Below, in pieces: positions 48,691 through 57,170 of a DNA stretch of 64,000 nt. The stretch comes from Roseibium porphyridii (GTDB lineage: Bacteria; Pseudomonadota; Alphaproteobacteria; Rhizobiales; Stappiaceae), in assembly GCF_026191725.2 (NCBI RefSeq), contig NZ_CP120863.1, forward strand, positions 3,080,001 to 3,144,000. The letters run 5' to 3'. The notes beneath the pieces were generated by a model. That model was not told where the DNA came from. It was given only the letters and a program-made list of their open reading frames with translations, and did no database searches. Both the position numbers and the translations under genes were made by a program. How positions within the stretch are numbered: position 1 is the stretch's first letter; each line of letters begins with the position of its first letter.

Positions 48691-48923
48691 TGAGGCTCGA
48701 TTTCAGGGTTGCTCGCAGCTTGTATTTCCGCTCCGAGATTTTTGTTTTGAAGCAGTTGATGCCGTGCCAATGCGTCAACCACAGCCATTACGGTATGGGC
48801 ATGTGAGCGACTGTTGTTCAAGAATTTCGACATAAGCGATTGAAAGTCTGGGTGAAACACGCTCTGATACCAACAATGCAAAAGCTTGGTTCGTTGTCGC
48901 TTCGCGCTACGTTCCATAAGCAC
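48684..48923 (-). CDS. Possible small hypothetical protein
   Basis: A 79-codon minus-strand ORF fills most of the 271-base gap between the EAL gene and coxG. Its sequence (SKFLNNSRSHAHTVMAVVD, ARHQLLQNKNLGAE) looks moderately protein-like, but I recognise no family and no clear ribosome site. It overlaps the EAL gene stop by seven bases and the coxG promoter region. It could easily be chance. Confidence 0.25.
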   Translation of the reverse strand: MLMERSAKRQRTKLLHCWYQSVFHPDFQSLMSKFLNNSRSHAHTVMAVVDALARHQLLQNKNLGAEIQAASNPEIEPHY

Positions 48924-48961
48924 TCACCGCAGTAACAACGCATAACTTGAGGAGAAATCAT

Positions 48962-49684
48962 ATGGATATGAGCGGTTCTCATAGGATCCCAGCCTCCCGT
49001 TTGGTTGTTTGGTCTGCGTTGAATGACGCTGATGTTTTGCGTTTGTGCATACCTGGTTGTGAAGTTCTTGAGCGGGTTTCGGCTGATGAGCTGACGGCGT
49101 CGGTTACGTCGAAGATTGGTCCTGTCAAGGCGAAGTTCAAAGGTTCTGTTACGTTTGAGAATGTTGTTGCGCCTGAGAGTTACACGATTGTTGGCGAGGG
49201 CAAGGGAGGAGTTGCCGGGTTTGCCAAGGGGTCTGCGGACATTCGTCTGGTTGAAGATGGCGATGCGACGGTTTTGAGTTACGAGGCGAAGGCTCAGGTT
49301 GGCGGCAAGTTGGCTCAGCTTGGCAGCCGTTTGATTGATTCCACGGCGCGCAAGATGGCGGAGGAGTTTTTCTCCCGGTTTACCGAGCAGGTTGGGGGCT
49401 CAGCGGCGGCGGTGTCCGAGGTGTCTTCGGTGTCTTCGGATACGGGTCTTGCGGCTGATCTTGATGAAGGTGTTGCCGAGGAGGCGAAGCGGATCGCGCT
49501 TGAGGAGGCGCCGGGCGAGGTTCTTCATGCGATTGGCGAGGCGGAGCACAAGGTTGAGGAGGGTCTTCACAAGGCAGAGGAGAATTTGGAGGATGCTGCG
49601 GGTCGGAATGCGTTTGGCGGACCGATGGTGTGGGGTCTTTTGCTGCTTGGGGCGCTGATTGTTGTTCTTGCGCTTGCCAGTTGA
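48962..49684 (+). CDS. coxG: CoxG-like SRPBCC protein (CO dehydrogenase subunit G family)
   Basis: 240 residues. The N-terminal 150 residues form an SRPBCC/CoxG domain (MDMSGSHRIPASRLVVWSALN, CIPGCEVLERVS, KIGPVKAKFKGSVTFENV, GKGGVAGFAKG). Then comes an acidic, helical linker (EEAKRIALEEAPGEVLH, HKVEEGLHKAEENLEDA) and one C-terminal TM helix (MVWGLLLLGALIVVLALAS). CoxG anchors CO dehydrogenase to the membrane in Oligotropha. GAGGAG lies seven bases before ATG 48962. It precedes coxSLM. Confidence 0.9.
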   Translation: MDMSGSHRIPASRLVVWSALNDADVLRLCIPGCEVLERVSADELTASVTSKIGPVKAKFKGSVTFENVVAPESYTIVGEGKGGVAGFAKGSADIRLVEDGDATVLSYEAKAQVGGKLAQLGSRLIDSTARKMAEEFFSRFTEQVGGSAAAVSEVSSVSSDTGLAADLDEGVAEEAKRIALEEAPGEVLHAIGEAEHKVEEGLHKAEENLEDAAGRNAFGGPMVWGLLLLGALIVVLALAS

Positions 49685-49808
49685 CCCTTTGGCGACAGAT
49701 TTGGAATGATCCGGTTCTGGTGGCGTTTGCTGTCAGGACCCACAGAACACGGTGTTAAACCGGCTATTTGGGCTTTGGCCCGAGAGGTTCCATGAGGGAG
49801 AGAGATTT

Positions 49809-50300
49809 ATGTCGAAAGTATCTTTGGTATTGAACGGGAAGACCGTTTCGTCCGAGGTCGAGGACCGGACGTTGCTTGTGTCTTTGATCCGGGATGTTCG
49901 GGGGCTGACGGGAACGCATGTTGGCTGTGACACGTCGCAATGCGGGGCGTGTGTTGTGCATGTTGACGGCAAGGCGGTGAAGTCCTGCACGATGCTTGCG
50001 GCCCAGGCGGATGGCAGTGAGGTGGTGACGCTTGAGGGGATTGGCAGTGCGGATGCGCTTCATCCTGTGCAGGCAGCGTTCCGGGAGCATCACGGTCTTC
50101 AGTGCGGATTTTGCACACCTGGGATGATCATGAGTGCGGTTGACATGATCAACCGTCACGGTGCGGGCAATCTTGATGAGGCAACGATCCGGCACGAGCT
50201 GGAAGGCAACATCTGCCGTTGCACCGGTTATCAGAACATCGTCAAGGCGATCAAGGCGGCGTCCGACCAGATGGCGGGCATGGCGCAGGCGGCCGAGTGA
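49809..50300 (+). CDS. coxS: CO dehydrogenase-like small (2Fe-2S) subunit
   Basis: 163 residues carrying two [2Fe-2S] clusters in a molybdenum hydroxylase. Plant-type cluster ligands are in [16 protein letters not shown] with the fourth Cys in KSCTM; the second cluster is in [12 protein letters not shown] and [13 protein letters not shown]. The start ATG 49809 follows GAGGGAGAGA. Electrons pass from Mo (CoxL) through these clusters to FAD (CoxM). Confidence 0.95.
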   Translation: MSKVSLVLNGKTVSSEVEDRTLLVSLIRDVRGLTGTHVGCDTSQCGACVVHVDGKAVKSCTMLAAQADGSEVVTLEGIGSADALHPVQAAFREHHGLQCGFCTPGMIMSAVDMINRHGAGNLDEATIRHELEGNICRCTGYQNIVKAIKAASDQMAGMAQAAE

Positions 50301-50340
50301 GGGCCCGGTTTTAAGGACATGACGGATTTAAGGGTCTGAT

Positions 50341-50415
50341 GCGCGTGTGTTGTTCGCGCAAGGGCCTGATGAGGGTCAGGCGGGACGCAGTTGATCTGCC
50401 GGAGGGAGCCGGCAG
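50341..50415 (+). promoter_or_regulatory. Stem-loops between coxS and coxL
   Basis: Hairpins gcgcg/cgcgc (50341-50359) and ctgccgg/ccggcag (50396-50415) lie in the 219-base coxS-coxL gap. A direct repeat atccggag follows near 50475 and 50491. There is no T-tract after the hairpins, so processing or differential expression is more likely than termination. Confidence 0.4.
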
Positions 50416-50519
50416 CAGCGGTTCGAAGCCGACCTTTGAGACGAAACGGGCCGGGCAGACCGGTCGGAGGAGACCATCCGGAGTTTTTTTGATCCGGAGC
50501 AGTATTTGGGAGAGAGACG

Positions 50520-52880
50520 ATGGCAGTTGAAGGGATTGGCGCCCGGGCTCTGCGCAAGGAGGACAAGCGCTTCATCACGGGCCGTGGCCGTTATACGGAT
50601 GACATGGCGATGCCGGGCATGGGCTATGCGGCCTTTGTGCGCTCGCCGCATGCCCATGCGAAGGTCACGGGGATCGATGCCAGTGCGGCTCTTTCGATGC
50701 CGGGTGTTGATGCGGTTCTGACGGGCGATCAGCTTGTGGGCGACGGTGTTGGCAATCTGATCTGCGGGTGGATGATCCATTCCAAGGACGGCACGCCGAT
50801 GAAGATGGGCGGCTGGCGGGCGCTTGAGCCTGAGATTGTGCGCCATGTCGGTCAGGCTGTTGCGGTCGTGATTGCGGACACGCAGGCCGAGGCGCGGGAT
50901 GCTGCCGATGCCGTGGTTGTCGACTATGAGGAGCTTCCTGCGGTTGTCGATCCGCTTGCAGCCCTTGAGGCGGGCGCGCCGCAGATCCATCCGGAAGCGG
51001 AAGGCAATCTGATCTACGACTGGGAGATCGGGGATGCGGGAGCGACCGATGAGGCGTTTGGCCGTGCTGCGCATGTGACGCGGATGGAGATCCACAACAA
51101 CCGCCTTGTTCCGAACGCGATGGAGCCGCGGGCCGCGCTTGCCGGGTATGATGCTGCCGAGGAGCATTATACGCTCTATACGACGTCCCAGAACCCGCAT
51201 GTTGCGCGTCTGGTCCTGTCGGCGTTCTATAACATTGCGCCGGAACACAAGCTGCGGGTGATTGCACCGGATGTGGGCGGCGGCTTCGGCTCGAAGATCT
51301 ATATCTATCCGGAAGAGATGGTGTGCCTTTGGGCGTCGAAGCGCGTCGGCCGGCCTGTGAAATGGGTATCGGACCGCACGGAAGCGTTCCTGACGGATGC
51401 CCATGGCCGCGATCACCGCTCGGAAGCCGAGCTTGCGCTGGATGCGGACAACAAGATCATCGGGCTTCGGGTGAAGACGGTTGCCAATCTGGGCGCCTAC
51501 ATGTCGCTGTTCTCGTCGTCGGTCCCGACCTATCTCTATGCAACGCTGTTGTCGGGGCAATACGACATCCCTGCGATCCATGCGAATGTGAAAACGGTCT
51601 ATACCAACACGACGCCGGTGGATGCCTATCGCGGTGCCGGACGTCCTGAGGCGACCTATCTGCTTGAGCGGATCATGGAGACTGCGGCGCGCGAGGTCGG
51701 CTTGTCGCCGGCAGAGTTCCGCCGCAAGAACTTCATTCGCTCGTTTCCGCACCAGACGCCGGTGATCATGTGCTACGACGCGGGCGATTATGATGCGACG
51801 CTGGATGCGGCGCTGAAGGCGGCCGATTATGACGGGTTTGCCGCGCGCAAGGCGGAAGCGGCCGCGCGGGGCAAGCTGCGCGGGATCGGCCTGTCCTGTT
51901 ACATCGAAGCCTGCGGGATTGCGCCGTCAGCGGCGGTCGGGTCTCTTGGTGCCGGTGTCGGTCTTTGGGAATCTGCCGAGGTTCGTGTGAACCCGGTGGG
52001 GACGGTCGAGGTTCTGACCGGTTCTCACAGTCATGGCCAGGGCCATGAGACGACCTTCGCGCAGCTGATCAGCGAGCGGTTCGGTCTGGACAGCGATGCG
52101 GTTGCGATCGTGCACGGGGATACGGACAAGGTCCAGTTCGGCATGGGCACCTACGGGTCCCGCTCGGGCGCGGTCGGCATGTCGGCTGTTGTGAAGGCGC
52201 TGGACAAGGTCGAGGCGAAGGCGAAGAAGATCGCGGCCCACCTGATGGAGGCCTCGGAAGGGGACATCCAGATCGAGGGCGGCGAGCTGAAAGTGGCCGG
52301 GACGGACAAGAAGCTGAGCTTCACGGAGGTGGCGCTTGCGGCCTATACGGCGCACAACCTGCCAGAGGGCATGGAGCCGGGGCTGAAGGAGGGGGCGTTC
52401 TACGACCCGACCAACTTCACCTTCCCGGCCGGGACCTATGTGTGCGAGGTCGAGGTGGATCCGGAGACGGGCCAGACGGAGGTTGTGAGCTTTGTGGCTG
52501 CGGACGACTTCGGCAACATCATCAATCCGATGATCGTGGAAGGTCAGGTGCATGGCGGCATCACGCAAGGCATTGGCCAGGCGCTGCTTGAGAATGCGGC
52601 CTATGACGAGAGCGGTCAGCTTCTGACGGCCTCCTACATGGACTACACGATGCCGCGTGCGGATGATGTTCCGTCCTATCAGCTGTCGACCCATGTGACG
52701 GCGTGCCCCGGCAATCCGCTCGGCATGAAGGGCTGCGGGGAGGCCGGAGCGATCGGGTCTCCGCCTGCGGTGATCAATGCGATCACGGATGCGATTGGCA
52801 GCAATGCCCTGTCGATGCCGGCCTCTCCGGAGAAGGTGTGGACGCTGTGCCAGGCTGGCCTGAGGCAGGCTGCCGAATAG
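50520..52880 (+). CDS. coxL: CO dehydrogenase-like large (Mo) subunit, form II
   Basis: 786-residue molybdopterin subunit of the xanthine oxidase family. GGGFGSKIYIYPEE and GQGHETTFAQ (MCD/Mo sites) and the catalytic Glu in GCGEAGAIGSP are present. The active-site loop reads AYRGAGRPEA, the form II signature; true CO dehydrogenase (form I) has AYRCSFR with the Cu-binding Cys. Thus the Cys that holds the Cu-S-Mo centre is absent, and the substrate is unproven. The gene order S-L-M is also that of form II. Confidence 0.93.
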   Translation: MAVEGIGARALRKEDKRFITGRGRYTDDMAMPGMGYAAFVRSPHAHAKVTGIDASAALSMPGVDAVLTGDQLVGDGVGNLICGWMIHSKDGTPMKMGGWRALEPEIVRHVGQAVAVVIADTQAEARDAADAVVVDYEELPAVVDPLAALEAGAPQIHPEAEGNLIYDWEIGDAGATDEAFGRAAHVTRMEIHNNRLVPNAMEPRAALAGYDAAEEHYTLYTTSQNPHVARLVLSAFYNIAPEHKLRVIAPDVGGGFGSKIYIYPEEMVCLWASKRVGRPVKWVSDRTEAFLTDAHGRDHRSEAELALDADNKIIGLRVKTVANLGAYMSLFSSSVPTYLYATLLSGQYDIPAIHANVKTVYTNTTPVDAYRGAGRPEATYLLERIMETAAREVGLSPAEFRRKNFIRSFPHQTPVIMCYDAGDYDATLDAALKAADYDGFAARKAEAAARGKLRGIGLSCYIEACGIAPSAAVGSLGAGVGLWESAEVRVNPVGTVEVLTGSHSHGQGHETTFAQLISERFGLDSDAVAIVHGDTDKVQFGMGTYGSRSGAVGMSAVVKALDKVEAKAKKIAAHLMEASEGDIQIEGGELKVAGTDKKLSFTEVALAAYTAHNLPEGMEPGLKEGAFYDPTNFTFPAGTYVCEVEVDPETGQTEVVSFVAADDFGNIINPMIVEGQVHGGITQGIGQALLENAAYDESGQLLTASYMDYTMPRADDVPSYQLSTHVTACPGNPLGMKGCGEAGAIGSPPAVINAITDAIGSNALSMPASPEKVWTLCQAGLRQAAE

Positions 52881-52963
52881 GACTTGAGACGATGCGCGGG
52901 CGGTGTGGCCGCCCGCATTGGACCTGATGTCATTGGACACTTGAGATTTGGGGGAGACCCAAC

Positions 52964-53764
52964 ATGTATGAGACAACCTATCACCGTGCCGGTTCTGTGT
53001 CGGAGGCTGCCGAGAAGATGGCGGCGGCAGAGGACGGCAAGATCCTGGGTGGCGGTCAGACGCTTTTGCCGACGATGAAGCAGCGTCTTGCGGCGCCGTC
53101 GGACCTTGTTGACGTGACGAAGATTGCGGAGATGCAGGGCATTTGCGAAGGCGAGGGCACCCTCGTGATCGGGGCGGCAACGACCCATGCGGAGGTGGCT
53201 GCATCGGATCTTGTGCGGCAGAAGCTGCCCGGTCTTGCGGCCCTTGCCGGAGGCATCGGCGACCCGGCGGTCCGTCACATGGGAACACTTGGCGGTTCGA
53301 TTGCCAACAACGACCCGGCGGCGGATTATCCGGCGGCCTTGCTCGGGCTTGGTGCGGCGGTGACGACCAGCAAGCGGACCATTGCGGCCGGGGAGTTCTT
53401 CACCGGCATGTTCGATACGGCGCTGGATGAGGATGAGGTGGTCGTGTCGGTGGCCTTCCCGCTGGCGGCAAAGTCGGCCTATGCCAAATACCCGAACCCT
53501 GCCTCGCGCTATGCCATGGCGGGCGTGTTTGTGGCCAAGGGCGCAGACGGATCGGTGAAGGTGGCGGTGACGGGCGCCGGGCAGAACGGCGTCTTCCGGA
53601 TGAGCGACATGGAAGCGGCCCTGGCCGGCAACTGGTCATCGGACGCAGTTGCCGGAATTGCACCCGAACCAGGAGATATGCTCTCAGACCTCCACGGATC
53701 CGCAAACTACCGAGCAAACCTCGTGACCGTCATGGCTAAAAAAGCCGTAAAAAAAGCACAGTGA
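52964..53764 (+). CDS. coxM: CO dehydrogenase-like medium (FAD) subunit
   Basis: 266 residues, FAD-binding domain of the molybdopterin-dehydrogenase type. FAD motifs ILGGGQTLLPTMKQRL near the N terminus and GDPAVRHMGTLGGSIANNDPA with AADYPAALL in the middle are clear; the C-terminal CO_deh_flav domain has SRYAMAGVFVAKG. It lies 83 bases after coxL and ends the cluster. No coxD, coxE or coxF maturation gene is nearby. Confidence 0.94.
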   Translation: MYETTYHRAGSVSEAAEKMAAAEDGKILGGGQTLLPTMKQRLAAPSDLVDVTKIAEMQGICEGEGTLVIGAATTHAEVAASDLVRQKLPGLAALAGGIGDPAVRHMGTLGGSIANNDPAADYPAALLGLGAAVTTSKRTIAAGEFFTGMFDTALDEDEVVVSVAFPLAAKSAYAKYPNPASRYAMAGVFVAKGADGSVKVAVTGAGQNGVFRMSDMEAALAGNWSSDAVAGIAPEPGDMLSDLHGSANYRANLVTVMAKKAVKKAQ

Positions 53765-54074
53765 ACGAATAGTTTTATGACTACTTTACGGGGCCCGGCT
53801 TTAATACAGTCGGGCCTAGTTACAAATATTTAAATTTTTAGAGAAAGTTAACTTCGCTTTATTTGCGGAACCGAAAAACATTGTGTGATATGGAACACCT
53901 TATTCGTGCCATCCGGATGCCAATATTGTTGAGATATAATTCGTCTCAAGAGGGCTTTAGATTCTAGCAATCCGGTTGTGGTTACGTCCTGCCTTGCAAG
54001 ACTTGTCGGCAAGGTGGTTCATGACGGTGCTTGAATGTGAATTCCTGATCAAAAGCAACGGTTCCGAGGGCTAA
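53765..54074. other. AT-rich gap between coxM and the secretion operon
   Basis: 310 bases. A 9-bp stem (with two G-U pairs) lies just after coxM (53791-53817). A TATAAT at 53935-53940 may be a -10 for the secretion genes, but I find no good -35. A leader hairpin ccttgc/gcaagg lies near 53992-54015. Confidence 0.45.
53791..53817 (+). terminator. Possible terminator after coxM
   Basis: gggcccggc pairs with gtcgggcct (two G-U pairs) around a 9-base loop. An AT-rich stretch follows but without an immediate T run. Confidence 0.45.
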
Positions 54075-55823
54075 ATGGTGGGCGTAAAACAAAACAACGC
54101 GAAAGCGGTGGTTGGCCGGAACAATCCGGTAACAAAGGCATTTCGTCCCGTCAAATCCGCCTTCTGGGGCGTTGCGATCGTTAGTTTCGTCATAAATATC
54201 CTGATGCTCACCGGGCCGGTGTTCATGCTTCAGGTATATGACCGGGTGCTGGCAAGCGGTTCCGTCCCGACGCTCGTCGTCATCGGGGTTCTGGCCATTG
54301 TGCTCTACCTCTTTTATGGCCTCCTAGAGGGCGTTCGGAGCCGTATCCTGTCTCGTCTAGGCCAAAGGGTCGATGCGCGCCTGAGCGGGATTGTTTACAG
54401 AGTTTCCAATTCACTGCCTGTCAGGCTTGGTAAAAAGGCAGCCAAACTTCGCCCTGTTCAAGATTTGGATACCGTTCGACAATTTCTGTCCGGTCCGGGT
54501 CCGGCTGCTATCTTCGATATTCCCTGGCTGCCGTTGTATCTTGGCATCGTTTTTCTGTTTCACCCTCTTCTTGGTATCGTGGGCGCTGCCGGTGCGCTGG
54601 TCATCACCATTTTGATTGGCTTGAACGAGCTTATGTCACGCGGCCCTTCAGAGGAAGCTGCCGGTCAGGCTGGAAAGCGGTCGGCTGAGGTCGAGATCGG
54701 TCAGCGGAACTCCGAAGTTGTCACAGCGATGGGAATGCAGAGCGCTCTGACATCGAAATGGGATGATCAGAACAACGAATATCTGTCGACACAGCGCCGT
54801 GCTGCGGATCGAACAGGTGTTTTCGGAACGGCGATCAAGACGATTAGGTTCGTTCTGCAGTCTGCGATATTGGGTGTCGGAGCCTGGCTTGCGATTCAAC
54901 AGGAAATCACCCCAGGTGTCATGATTGCGGCCTCAATCATGACGTCCCGTGCGTTGTCGCCGATTGAACAGGCGGTTGCTCAATGGCGTGGGTTTGTCGC
55001 AAGCAGACAGGCATTGAAACGCCTGCGGGAAGTCTTGCTGATTGCAGATGACGAACCTGAAAAGATGGATTTGCCGATCCCGACGCAAAAACTCACGGCC
55101 GAACAGGTCTTCTGCGGCCCGTTTGGTGAAGCCATGCCGTTTGTCCAAAATGTTTCACTTGAACTGTCCGCAGGTGACGGACTTGGAATCATCGGGCCTT
55201 CAGGTTCGGGCAAATCGACATTTGCACGCGCTCTTGTCGGGGCGACGCCATCCCTCAAAGGCGTCATCCGCTTCGACGGTTCAGAACTTGGTCAATGGCC
55301 GAGCGCGAAACGAGGCGATTTCATCGGCTATCTGCCGCAGGATCTCCAGCTTTTTGATGGAACGATCGCAGATAACATCGCGCGCTTTGGTGCCGAGGCT
55401 TCGTCTGAAAAGATTATCGAAGCAGCCAAACTGGCAGATGTGCATGATCTGATCGTGAGCCTGCCAGAAGGCTACAACACCGTCATCGGGCGCAGCGGAC
55501 GGTTGCTTTCTGCCGGACAAAGACAACGCATTGCGCTTGCGCGGGCGCTTTACGGAAACCCGTTCCTCGTGGTGCTGGACGAGCCGAATTCCAATCTCGA
55601 CGCAGAAGGTGAGGGCGCTTTGACCAACGCCATCAAGGCGATGCGTGACAAGGGCTCGATTGTGGTTGTTATCGCGCATCGACCGAGTGCCATCGCGACG
55701 GTCGATAAGATTTTGTGCCTCAAGGAAGGCAAGATGGTCGGCTTCGGCCCCAAGGAAGACGTACTTAAACAAGTTGTGCAACCGGTTCCGCGCGTGCAGA
55801 CCGGTATGGCTCCGGGACGGTGA
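54075..55823 (+). CDS. Type I secretion ABC transporter (PrtD family)
   Basis: 582 residues fusing a six-TM exporter domain (about 25-310) with an ATPase (about 335-570). Walker A IGPSGSGKSTFARAL, signature LLSAGQRQRIALARAL, Walker B VVLDEPNSNLDAEG, H-loop IAHRPSAI. Lacks the N-terminal C39-like domain of HlyB, as PrtD proteins do. The HlyD partner starts three bases after the stop. Substrates of such exporters are usually RTX/Ca-binding proteins, none seen here. Confidence 0.93.
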   Translation: MVGVKQNNAKAVVGRNNPVTKAFRPVKSAFWGVAIVSFVINILMLTGPVFMLQVYDRVLASGSVPTLVVIGVLAIVLYLFYGLLEGVRSRILSRLGQRVDARLSGIVYRVSNSLPVRLGKKAAKLRPVQDLDTVRQFLSGPGPAAIFDIPWLPLYLGIVFLFHPLLGIVGAAGALVITILIGLNELMSRGPSEEAAGQAGKRSAEVEIGQRNSEVVTAMGMQSALTSKWDDQNNEYLSTQRRAADRTGVFGTAIKTIRFVLQSAILGVGAWLAIQQEITPGVMIAASIMTSRALSPIEQAVAQWRGFVASRQALKRLREVLLIADDEPEKMDLPIPTQKLTAEQVFCGPFGEAMPFVQNVSLELSAGDGLGIIGPSGSGKSTFARALVGATPSLKGVIRFDGSELGQWPSAKRGDFIGYLPQDLQLFDGTIADNIARFGAEASSEKIIEAAKLADVHDLIVSLPEGYNTVIGRSGRLLSAGQRQRIALARALYGNPFLVVLDEPNSNLDAEGEGALTNAIKAMRDKGSIVVVIAHRPSAIATVDKILCLKEGKMVGFGPKEDVLKQVVQPVPRVQTGMAPGR

Positions 55824-55826
55824 TCA

Positions 55827-57161
55827 ATGGCTAATCAGAAAATCAATCAAGCGACCGGAAACGCCCTGTCAGGCAATGCGGATGACATGTTGCGCAAAAC
55901 AGTCCGAAATCATCTGCTGTTTGCCTTGTTCGTTGCGATCTTCGTGGTGGGGGGCATCGGAGCCTGGGCCACTTTTACCGAGATATCCGGCGCCGTTGTT
56001 TCTTCAGGAACCATTGTGGTTGAGAGCAATACCAAACAGGTCCAGCATCGTGAGGGTGGTATTGTTCGTCAGATCACGGTCAAGGATGGCGACATGGTCG
56101 AGGCGGGAGAACTTCTTCTCAGGCTGGACGATACCGTTACCCGCGCCAATCTGGCGGTGATCACCAAACAGCTGACGGAATTGACGGCGCAGGAGCTTCG
56201 CCTTGAGGCTGAGCGAGACGACAAAACCACAATCGACTGGCCGGAGGATCGCAAGGACAAGGTCGGCGATATTGAGCGCGGACAGCAGCTGCTTCTACAG
56301 GCAAGGCAAAATTCAAAGGAAGGCAGGAAAAATCAACTTGAGGAGCAGATCCGGCAATTCAACAAGCAGACCCAGGGCTTGCAAGCCCAGGTCACGGCCA
56401 AGGATTCTGAAATTGAGCTGATTGATGAGGAACTCGGGGACCTTGACGGGCTTTTGAACAAGCAACTCGTCTCCAAGAGCCGCGTTACAGCGCTTCGAAG
56501 GGAAAAGGCCCGTCTTGCAGGCGAATACGGAGACCTGATCGCGCAGATCGCGCGAACTAAGGAATCAATCAGTGAGCGCCGCATCCAGATCCTGCAAATT
56601 GAGGAATCCTATCGTGCCGAGGTTCTGGAGCAGCTTCAGGAAGTACGTTCGCGCATTGCACAGCTGGAAGAGCAGAAGATCGCCGCTGAGGACGAACTCA
56701 CCCGCGTTGCAATCATGGCGCCTATCAACGGCTTTGTGCATCAGTTGTCAGTCCATACAATCGGCGGTGTGATAGCACCGGGCGAGACCGTCATGCAGAT
56801 CGTGCCGAGGGAAGATCAGTTGCTGGTTGAAGCGCAGGTTCGCCCTGTTGATATTGACCAAATGGCACCGGGACAAAGTGCAAGAGTACGCTTTCCGAGC
56901 TTTGACCAGAGAACCACGCCCGAGCTGAATGCGGAGCTTCTGACTGTGTCTGCTGACCTGACAGAGGATGAGCGCACAGGCAACAGCTACTACGTTGCAA
57001 GGATGGTGATTGACGACAAGGAACTGGATAAGCTCGGTACCCAGACGCTGGTTCCAGGAATGCCGGTTGAAACTTTCCTGCAAACAGGGGATCGGACGGT
57101 GCTGAGCTATCTGGTGAAACCCATTACAGACCAGATCGCCCACGCGATGCGGGAACGCTGA
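55827..57161 (+). CDS. HlyD-family membrane fusion protein (type I secretion)
   Basis: 444 residues: N-terminal TM about 28-50, biotinyl-lipoyl half-motifs (VQHREGGIVRQITVKDGD), a long coiled coil (about 105-290) and a beta-barrel domain ending GMPVETFLQTGDRTVLSYLVKPI, a C-terminal signature of PrtE/HlyD adaptors. It bridges the ABC exporter to an outer-membrane TolC encoded elsewhere. Nine bases separate it from the convergent moeA. Confidence 0.94.
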   Translation: MANQKINQATGNALSGNADDMLRKTVRNHLLFALFVAIFVVGGIGAWATFTEISGAVVSSGTIVVESNTKQVQHREGGIVRQITVKDGDMVEAGELLLRLDDTVTRANLAVITKQLTELTAQELRLEAERDDKTTIDWPEDRKDKVGDIERGQQLLLQARQNSKEGRKNQLEEQIRQFNKQTQGLQAQVTAKDSEIELIDEELGDLDGLLNKQLVSKSRVTALRREKARLAGEYGDLIAQIARTKESISERRIQILQIEESYRAEVLEQLQEVRSRIAQLEEQKIAAEDELTRVAIMAPINGFVHQLSVHTIGGVIAPGETVMQIVPREDQLLVEAQVRPVDIDQMAPGQSARVRFPSFDQRTTPELNAELLTVSADLTEDERTGNSYYVARMVIDDKELDKLGTQTLVPGMPVETFLQTGDRTVLSYLVKPITDQIAHAMRER

Positions 57162-57170
57162 TCCGACGTT

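Noticed and set aside
50376..51752. 458-codon open frame on the minus strand within coxL
   Set aside because: Arg/His-rich low-complexity product, fully antisense to a well-defined gene; explained by the strong G bias at third codon positions of coxL.
51927..53288. 453-codon open frame on the minus strand across coxL and coxM
   Set aside because: Same cause as above; it crosses two clear genes and matches no family.
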